64,000 nucleotides of DNA, taken from positions 1 through 64,000 of the forward strand of contig JAKSMY010000002.1 in assembly GCA_024400275.1 (NCBI GenBank). Direction: 5' to 3'. The stretch is from Paludibacteraceae bacterium (GTDB lineage: Bacteria; Bacteroidota; Bacteroidia; Bacteroidales; Paludibacteraceae). Each line of letters opens with the position of its first letter. Within the stretch, counting starts at the first letter, position 1. Positions 61,201-64,000 of this stretch are shown one piece after another. The position numbers and the translations under genes were made by a program. The notes beneath the pieces are model-generated. The model did not search any database, was not told where the DNA came from, and saw nothing but the letters and a program-made list of their open reading frames with translations.

Positions 61201-61424
61201 CGCTTGCTGTTGCCGCAAACGGCATTGTTGGGCAGCGTAGCTGCTTGTTGGTGAACCGAAGAGTGGCTCAATGTATAAGTCGAGGGTCGGTCGAGGGTCA
61301 TTCGACAGTCATTCGACACTTGCTTAACAGTTGCTCCTACTCCCGTTCTACCCCCGTTAAGGTTTCGGGAAGTAGGGGTTAATAACTCACTCGGTCTATT
61401 CCGAAAAGTAAATAAATGTTTCAT
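52209..61424 (-). CDS. Giant secreted surface protein with InlB B-type repeats and starch-binding-like modules
   Basis: 3071 residues. An atypical N terminus: MKHLFTF, then about 75 residues encoded by DNA repeats, then a signal-peptide core (KKVASLLLLFALSFGFSQQAWG, cleavage near 106). Residues about 330-1300 carry many Listeria-Bacteroides/InlB B-type repeats (NTGYTFSGWEV, VAFNANGGDAAAPANISG, TLYAKW). About 1300-2200 contains carbohydrate-binding-like segments (ANITGWGENTYVYFNPTW, KKVHLWRDNHGGGTTWPGID). The C-terminal 500 residues are a different beta domain, ending LNILLNGKLYNAIGADVK, a tail like those of type IX-secreted proteins of Bacteroidales. It is probably an adhesin or glycan-binding protein. 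No consensus promoter lies in the 76 bases before the start. Confidence 0.82.
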   Translation of the reverse strand: MKHLFTFRNRPSELLTPTSRNLNGGRTGVGATVKQVSNDCRMTLDRPSTYTLSHSSVHQQAATLPNNAVCGNSKRLCRSTIPSFKKVASLLLLFALSFGFSQQAWGITVTGGKVYYNNAMSDWSDTYKYLAVLQSNYFTTTSLSTISNTKLLYCSAPNHSGWQGENGICFFQSTGKWDAQSNPYSTITTYSTGYTNSISYDLNNSNNYYLFNPSAVNGKSVTASGSWNSTRDNLFKLSNTIKVVVKKAGSTSYAAPTSSSEMPASEVKVVAYYLNGDQSATSNTVTLSGTTYSKTYYACPGGKHTLTQTANTGYTFDGFYIGDTKITNTSAYYQTSNSKITIEARYTENTYSVSATADPSAGGTVTPTTATAMGQISGGNITATENTGYTFSGWEVGTATGTFTDASSANTTFKPTQAGTVVAKFTENLTSVAISYNGKGEVSPENASVGVATTQSVTATPATGYHFASWAVTGNADIKSKTTDNPVTLYGNGSGSTGTLTATFAGNTYTVAFNANGGDAAAPANISGTYDVNLSALPIYEGQYAGFAFGGWNTNAEGTGTTYEVGATPKNLTTVQGATVTLYAKWIENSQATIIMAVNNANGGTITPAAGEYTKEVGSSFPISAEANKGYNFTGWEISNTDVVDFGTLSGDARVGARKLEVQPATSETANNNLVVKSAGSATVTANFTAKTTTLTLNGNRGTPESQALTMSYDATSLPADYVQPTRTGYDYSGYGVSTAASTTKIILKDNTFTTSSGDTQSKWVTGGKWTRLTEGTLYACWTAHYKTIDLNKHYTQSASAGYGADGKAKITVGTATATDYKAATRTGHILLGYSVDEEGTTMVIDKDGDFIASVTGYTDSEGKWIQDITNGTITKLYAQWQECMTTVTVTTEHTDWGKLKIGGSNKSWGETVEVSKLKESYQLTATANTGYKFIKWELNDGAVLSTGTLTDASIKVKGDSVHTTGTATANFEEDLNTGWRINLGYDGLEHWFTNDFVKKSGETTQSVGYVLLNLPANYNYKFKVVKKGDPEKWYGNSNNDEAPKYWIKGDVSDWTFSNDAGDCYMQTTVAGTYTFKVDYSGSNPKVSVTYPTTYKVTIASNLTCVDGSGTTINNQDIIEPGTQLVFTATDRTAAGYNFDGFYSQAGKQGKITGDGVDVEHRTYTVTPTADIEVHAGYTPIAYNITYEVNGGQAVTEHLTYTVETATFDLPTPLFTGNAFQGWYDNSEFTGSKITQITKGSKGDKTFYARWKEEGLYLNINIAGTGETANWQQYKFDGTNYTITLPKNDTYTFSLREVKAGVDDKWYKNAQTWTETGQKEIGTTGDDSKVTTLSAIDGNYTFTVDKADGPSQLTITYPAFSCNITTEHNVMPNAPFNVTIKPTATGFTPTKYMLCVQKDGGEYTEVGEISNNSYSFTPSGAGSYIFKVRAYASETDYLESTASTPVTVAGLSLEATIQTVPVNTQVMITPSTNVTGSYYVCYALTKKPDGSTKTDADIQPVAESNQVTFSADVIGEYQITATLRDAACSMDGRDLASTTITLTAIEQYKIYFKKANITGWGENTYVYFNPTWSDQSGVTNYQEGVEMTLVDGTTDVFWANVPNITPINGVVFGAKWFEKSTTFTECLVAYRQDFNKEYPYFVQDPTHKGDFGSCYSYGDGRWFRYATDKGYKLVVGTTEYPLNFPSEASIVPAAIDLQMEGNQTLDLTLTNEQGKTFYLPNYLEISNHDNLVMTETDNNNKFLTAVAGQYTVTITFNQNVMPVISSTFPAVPAPSVTFTEKRFNGETELTFTGNGTEGNPYKFFLDEKMTLSISALPEVKGLAPQYKFGDGAASETNSYTLTTSSTEVQTITMEAYYEKGTVKSGSATKTVYYQGVAVPALHLSTTATNNEVNFDSWTGPTLSYRADNYTGSATITMNGNEFQTPSGTSQDYTITQPANPMFQKYMASATIDSREFKDSLTLTVYRNVLVKMEDVNGAMGSKKVHLWRDNHGGGTTWPGIDFTTVFGNWKVFNMKYPVYDRWIVNDADAKQTEDQSIDGTTAEICCKTGDSYAGTGDNTGKTFYKVIYDGVKCPGHILVDDVPDQNVDKDATILVALPIHLMTGVQDEDITLDISVADGSKVTATQSGMSILVTGNAAGETNVTVDAYYHKDQGDEEHITKTFKVTVTAMITVQVKTIMSDGWWGSDNLQKIHYWGTNVPGTSVVLTKDGNDGTYYKFHTRIPLGTDNKINFLIFYAETIDACESEKWRKTTNIENVTTNGCYTVICPDDHNEQRTWKRDGDYCWQDINYQVVINMNNGTQYVSNTVTNAGDKLSFFAPGASETGYKAGLVRLMNAGAQVAVIPATSFATSGVYVADINTELNGLTNINLYTGDYYIRTDAAGGWKDYKDAAHKFTEFAMLDGEIYDHYWVANYKLQNDETKVNLQACVGNEYNDNLANKLVDGKGTDEVGNVIPDANGVNIRFAYNPATNYFDRAILTGSSTNEFLNIVSTTGNIYKTYEGGTLSTELGEIAAAEDSKFQDGSNWTYSKTIYTQIDGTHTMGAVRIKAKAFNSEITDLLGYETDEVTGKPTTTPLTRTILATGTSNGVYEMSVFYDFKTNRIVNAWTPLGEMQIDEPLVVNADIMFVRHEQRDAAHIILGDQGSVKSLENVYFVLEFDRDTMKDQECHYWFSLPFDCKLSQVFGVEGYMNTWGIQYYDGKSRAENGFWADSESYFKWFTEEDYKNPETTLHAGEGYVLSFDKYAASWKEYDGKALLRLYFPSQVKGFDLNHSTQLTKEYENQPCTITRDNRDKKDGNWKIIGSMAYNNSTPETVSPSSETQGQTYADYPAFLYEYSEEAQEGKHFHAKDGKKYTYRAFFGYRVQFGGTITWLPQTESYPEQGIAARKHAMDGEKAHLTTRLELQKADGTKADQTFIALDINGTTGYDQNMDLGKITGSKQTTIYTTSEGADYAGNTLPMESQTVAVTVNTREAGTYTIAMPDGTEGVEMILIDSKTGNQTDLASGKYTVSLEKGNIADRFSIRINIRKTPTELKGAYNADGSKILKYIDNERLNILLNGKLYNAIGADVK
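61165..61244 (-). repeat. Array of four small hairpins inside the giant gene
   Basis: Perfect inverted repeats at 61165-61182 (ACCTTC/GAAGGT), 61190-61204 (AGCGAC/GTCGCT), 61211-61224 (TGCCG/CGGCA) and 61232-61244 (GCAGC/GCTGC), spaced about 20 bases apart. The last three are separated by TTGTTG-like spacers. The stems differ in sequence but keep pairing. Confidence 0.75.
61275..61345 (-). repeat. Degenerate 11-mer array inside the giant gene
   Basis: On the coding strand, units of period 11 read roughly GAATGACTGTC, GAATGACCCTC, GACCGACCCTC, related to GTCGACCGACA in dsbD; the drift is larger here. It encodes the region NDCRMTLDRPS ahead of the signal-peptide core. Confidence 0.7.
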
Positions 61425-61500
61425 AATAAATTTGATGTTTAATTGTTAATTTCGTATTGATGGTTTGTTAGATTGTCGATTTGTTTCGATTTTTTGAGGG

Positions 61501-61818
61501 TTATATGAACACAAACGTTTTGTCGTCTTGGCTACAATTCCTTAACGCTTGGATAATACACATATCGCCTTGAATGATATAGTACATCTTGAATGTTTGT
61601 TTGCCAAAAGCGATGATAATAAAGCGATACTCAATTGAATCGGTCGAGAATTTCAGGTCAACTTTACCCAAAGAGGGAAAATTGCACAAATTGGCAGTTC
61701 CTTCTTCAATGATACTCCAAAAAGAATTGGCAATATTCTCATTAGCAGTGGTGGAATAATAGGTGTAAATATCTACCAACTGCTTCTTTGCTGTGTGAGA
61801 CCATCCAATTAATGCCAT
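61501..61818 (-). CDS. ParE/RelE-type toxin
   Basis: 105 residues. IGWSHTAKKQLVDIYTYYSTTANENIANSFWSII and YRFIIIAFGKQTFKMYYIIQGDMCIIQALRNC match the ParE/RelE fold, with the basic and aromatic pattern of the family. ParE members poison gyrase, RelE members cut mRNA; sequence alone does not decide. The start overlaps the antitoxin gene by 10 bases. It lies directly upstream of the giant surface gene. Confidence 0.83.
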   Translation of the reverse strand: MALIGWSHTAKKQLVDIYTYYSTTANENIANSFWSIIEEGTANLCNFPSLGKVDLKFSTDSIEYRFIIIAFGKQTFKMYYIIQGDMCIIQALRNCSQDDKTFVFI

Positions 61819-62051
61819 GACAAAACTTCTTTTTTCATTTCTTCATGAGTTATCCATTGCCCCTTTTGTGTCTGTTCGGTCGCTTCCTTCAACAACATAC
61901 GCATCTCATCGTCTGTGTATTGACACGGAGCAAAGCCATTCTTCAGCTTAATGATAAAGCCAATTACTTGATCCACCTTTTGGCGGTCGTGTATCATTGG
62001 TCCCATAGCTTCAATGATTCGTGAACTGGTCTGTAATTGTAATGCACTCAT
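61809..62051 (-). CDS. Antitoxin of the ParE/RelE pair
   Basis: 80 residues. The DNA-binding half is not of a recognisable ribbon-helix-helix type; it begins MSALQLQTSSRIIEAMGPMI. The C-terminal KEATEQTQKGQWITHEEMKKEVLSW is a typical toxin-wrapping tail of ParE/RelE partners. The short overlap with the toxin supports the pair. The promoter is about 190 bases upstream. Confidence 0.7.
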   Translation of the reverse strand: MSALQLQTSSRIIEAMGPMIHDRQKVDQVIGFIIKLKNGFAPCQYTDDEMRMLLKEATEQTQKGQWITHEEMKKEVLSWH

Positions 62052-62250
62052 GTTTGTTAATAATTGATATGTTGGTTGATGGTTTGTTCATCGCTTGCTC
62101 CCCATATATGCGTATGTGCGTATGTCTGCGCGTAGAGAGAAACGACAAATGCACTTAGGGATGTCCTAAATGCAACATAGTCAAACGAATATGTTTGCTG
62201 CCACAATCGGCGGCGGTGCTATGTCTTTCATTTTTAATTCAAAATCGCTA

Positions 62251-62282
62251 CAAAATTAGTAATAATTTTTATAATACACAAA
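62251..62282 (-). promoter_or_regulatory. Promoter of the toxin-antitoxin unit
   Basis: Minus-strand -33 TTTG (62279-62282), 20 bp, -7 TAATTTTG (62251-62258). It may also read into the giant surface gene, which lacks its own consensus promoter. Confidence 0.8.
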
Positions 62283-62349
62283 TAAATGTTTAATTTTTTT
62301 GATTTTTTTGGCAATATGTGTTGTTTTTTTGAGTATATGCTGTTCGTCT

Positions 62350-62382
62350 GCCCTTCGTTCATCGTTCGTTCACCCTTCGTTC
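62350..62382 (+). repeat. 11-mer repeat, CCCTTCGTTCA type
   Basis: Three units with period 11 (GCCCTTCGTTC, ATCGTTCGTTC, ACCCTTCGTTC) between the toxin promoter and the amylase promoter. Confidence 0.85.
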
Positions 62383-62441
62383 AAGACAGACCCTGCCCCC
62401 TCCCCGGAAAAAGGGGAAACTTGCTAAACCTATTAAAAAAA

Positions 62442-62473
62442 TTTGCGTAATCCGAAAAAATGTTGTATCTTTG
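62442..62473 (+). promoter_or_regulatory. Promoter of the amylase gene
   Basis: -33 TTTG (62442-62445), 20 bp, -7 TATCTTTG (62466-62473). The leader is about 115 nt long. Confidence 0.87.
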
Positions 62474-62522
62474 CAGTCGCGTTCGGCAATAAAGCCGCAA
62501 AGGCTGATGGAATAAGGACAGT

Positions 62523-62568
62523 CTATATTCTATACTCAAACAGTGAGCAACACGAACGGTCTATACTC
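62523..62568 (+). repeat. 31-nt leader repeat, amylase copy
   Basis: One full unit and a partial second. Reading with the amylase: TATACTC, then CAGTGAGCAACACGAACGG, then TCTATACTC. Same sense as the copies in the ppdK and aroE leaders. Confidence 0.87.
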
Positions 62569-62571
62569 TAA

Positions 62572-62598
62572 AAGTTAAACTTGTTAAACCCGTTATAA
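62572..62598 (+). repeat. 9-mer TAAAC repeat directly before the amylase ATG
   Basis: Three 9-nt units (AAGTTAAAC, TTGTTAAAC, CCGTTATAA), the last ending one base before the ATG. Confidence 0.83.
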
Positions 62599-62599
62599 T

Positions 62600-64000
62600 A
62601 TGCGAAAAACACTATTATTAGCAGCAATAGGCTGCACAATGTTGGCAATATGCCCCACTATTCAAGCTATTAACGTACAAAAAACAGAACCTCTCAACTG
62701 GTGGACATGTATGAAATGTCCTCTCACTCTGATGGTGTACGGCGAAGACCTGCAAGGAGCTAGTGTGACGGTTGACAATGCACAATGCACAATGCACGAT
62801 GGGGGGCTGATAATCAAGCAAGTACGAAACGCAGACAGTAAGAACTACCTTTTCATCGATTTGGATGTACGGTTAGCCGGAACCTATATTTTTACCCTGA
62901 AAAACGGTAGAAAGAAGACCCGCTTCACCTACGAGATATACGAGCGCAAAGTGAGCAACTGCATTCATGAGTCCTTCTCAAGCAAGGACATGATATACCT
63001 GCTTACTCCTGACCGTTTTCGTGACGGCGACCCGTCCAACAACGATATGCCCGGTATGAAAGAGAAATGCCGTAAAGACTACATACACGGGCGCATGGGC
63101 GGAGATATACAAGGTATCATGGACGAACTGCCACACATCAAAGAATTAGGCGCAACCTATATATGGCCTACACCCCTAACGTGGTCCAACGACTCCTCTT
63201 TCAGTTACCACGGTTACGCCTGCGCCGACTACTACCACATTGACCCACGCTTCGGCACCAATGAACAGTATCGCGCACTCGTGGATAGCGCACACCATTT
63301 AGGACTGAAAATGATTTGGGACGTAGTGACTAACCACAGTGGCACGGAACATTGGTGGGCAAAAGATCTGCCTTACAAAGACTGGTGGCATCGGTTTTGG
63401 AAGGTTGACAATGCACAATGCACAATGCACGATGAAATTTATGTGGGGACGATTAACGCTTTCACCACAGCCTACGACGTGAACGCTTCGCAATATGATA
63501 AGAAATTGAGCGAAGAAGGCTGGTTTGACCACCACATGCCCGACATGAACCTTGATAACCCGGACTTATTGCAGTATTTCAAGCAGTTATACATCTGGTG
63601 GATAGAGTGGGCAGGCATAGACGGATTACGTGTAGATACATATCCGTATAATGAGAAAGAGCCTATGGCTGAATGGTGTAAGGCTATTCGCGAGGAATAT
63701 CCGTGGATAAACATAGTAGGCGAAACATGGACCCGTCCTGCCAACCAAGTGGCTTACTGGCAAAGCGGCACGAAGAACTACGACGGATTTGACAGCCACC
63801 TGCCCGCCGTGATGGACTTCCCCACCGAAGAGGCTATCCGTCAGGCATTGGAAAACGACGGCAATTTCTGGGGAGGGGGCATGGCACGCGTATATGATGC
63901 CCTGACTGCCGACTATATGTACGGCGATGTGAATAATCTGCTGCTCTTTGTGGGTAATCACGACATGGACCGCTTTGCCGATATAGTGAAAGATAATGAC
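62600..64000 (+). CDS. Alpha-amylase family (GH13) enzyme, SusA/neopullulanase-like (partial)
   Basis: 467 codons, open at the right edge. Signal peptide MRKTLLLAAIGCTMLAICPTIQA. Residues 25-115 are the N-terminal beta domain of cyclomaltodextrinase-type enzymes. The GH13 barrel has DVVTNHSG (241-248), GIDGLRVDTYPY with nucleophile Asp346, IVGETW with acid Glu375 and VGNHDMDRF with Asp455, so all three catalytic acids are present. The likely role is cleaving starch, pullulan or maltodextrins in the periplasm, as SusA does. The peptide VDNAQCTMHD occurs twice (58-67 and 269-278), each time from an identical 31-base DNA insert built from 7-mers. Confidence 0.92.
   Translation, partial: MRKTLLLAAIGCTMLAICPTIQAINVQKTEPLNWWTCMKCPLTLMVYGEDLQGASVTVDNAQCTMHDGGLIIKQVRNADSKNYLFIDLDVRLAGTYIFTLKNGRKKTRFTYEIYERKVSNCIHESFSSKDMIYLLTPDRFRDGDPSNNDMPGMKEKCRKDYIHGRMGGDIQGIMDELPHIKELGATYIWPTPLTWSNDSSFSYHGYACADYYHIDPRFGTNEQYRALVDSAHHLGLKMIWDVVTNHSGTEHWWAKDLPYKDWWHRFWKVDNAQCTMHDEIYVGTINAFTTAYDVNASQYDKKLSEEGWFDHHMPDMNLDNPDLLQYFKQLYIWWIEWAGIDGLRVDTYPYNEKEPMAEWCKAIREEYPWINIVGETWTRPANQVAYWQSGTKNYDGFDSHLPAVMDFPTEEAIRQALENDGNFWGGGMARVYDALTADYMYGDVNNLLLFVGNHDMDRFADIVKDND
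62771..62801 (+). repeat. GCACAAT 7-mer insert, first amylase copy
   Basis: 31 bases, starting GTTGACAATG and ending GCACGATG, identical to 63404-63434, in frame, encoding VDNAQCTMHD. Confidence 0.92.
63404..63434 (+). repeat. GCACAAT 7-mer insert, second amylase copy
   Basis: Identical to the insert at 62771-62801 and read in the same frame. It lies in a barrel loop between KDWWHRFWK and the segment leading to GWFDHHMPDMN. Confidence 0.92.

Larger units (their letters stand above)
62052..62599. other. Intergenic region between antitoxin and amylase
   Basis: No gene supported. It holds the leader of the toxin unit, with an imperfect hairpin near 62152-62176 (TGCACTTAGG/CCTAAATGCA), the toxin-unit promoter, an 11-mer CCCTTCGTTCA array (62350-62382), a 9-mer pair (62409-62428), the amylase promoter and its leader with the 31-nt repeat and the 9-mer array. 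Confidence 0.8.

Noticed and set aside
62618..62821. Minus-strand frame with an IVHCALCIV stretch opposite the amylase
   Set aside because: It is antisense to a clear GH13 gene; the hydrophobic stretch is the reverse reading of the GCACAAT array.

Overview
The window reads as a piece of a Bacteroidales chromosome. Almost every transcription start carries the Bacteroidetes promoter pair TTTG / ~20 bp / TAnnTTTG, and several families are largely restricted to this phylum (DUF4831, DUF4835-RecN, DUF2723/GT117, C-terminal sorting-like tails, a SusA-like amylase). No species is claimed. Both window edges cut genes: a restriction-modification protein on the left and an alpha-amylase on the right.

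Layout. 1-2.6 kb is an accessory patch: 5' part of an HsdR_N-type restriction/methylase protein, a DUF1016 N-terminal-only protein, and a two-gene GHKL ATPase / STAS-like unit. 2.9-5.8 kb is a plus-strand unit yceD-rpmF-rluB-like-CE2 esterase closed by a hairpin shared with a tRNA-Glu. 6-8 kb is nadE. 8-10.4 kb holds an unknown lipoprotein and a possible toxin unit (unknown 152 aa protein plus a Bro-N/Fic fusion). 10.5-12.8 kb is dsbD plus a sirtuin. From 28.1 kb leftward to 12.8 kb runs one very compact minus-strand series: UDP-sugar dehydrogenase, two flippases, O-antigen polymerase/ligase, glycosyltransferases, acyltransferase and a WecA/MraY-type initiating transferase, continuing without an obvious promoter into ftsY, a 53 aa Pmp3/YqaE protein, CotH and DUF3089. 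28.3-32.5 kb is a GT117 membrane protein and a CobW-type GTPase. 32.4-34.7 kb has a GT2, an LpxL-type acyltransferase and a small acidic protein; 35.4 kb is cdsA. From 51.0 kb leftward to 36.2 kb runs a second compact minus-strand series: ppdK, tilS, aroE, DUF4831, DUF4835, recN, rarA, hemW, PBP1A, a TPR protein and a TraB/GumN relative. 51.2 kb is a phosphopantetheinyl transferase. 51.8-61.4 kb is a 3071-residue surface protein with a small partner gene, followed by a ParE-type toxin-antitoxin pair and the amylase.

The most unusual aspect is not a single gene but a collection of short tandem repeats scattered through leaders, gene junctions and coding sequence: 7-mers (GCACAAT, AATTGAG and ATCAATT types), an 8-mer (CTAGTTNN), a 9-mer (NNNNTAAAC), 11-mers (GTCGACCGACA, CCCTTCGTTCA, TGAGTATAGGA, AATCATAAAGG types), a 31-nt leader element, and a ~20-nt array of small hairpins. 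Repeats that lie inside proteins are in a stop-free orientation; those that contain stops lie between genes or supply the stop or start codon at a gene end. They appear to have reshaped a signal peptide, the TilS C terminus, the linker ahead of the FtsY GTPase domain, two loops of the amylase and the N terminus of the giant surface protein. The 31-nt element lies in the same sense in the leaders of ppdK, aroE and the amylase, and may be a shared 5'-UTR element. All functional statements are from reading the sequence; no searches were run.
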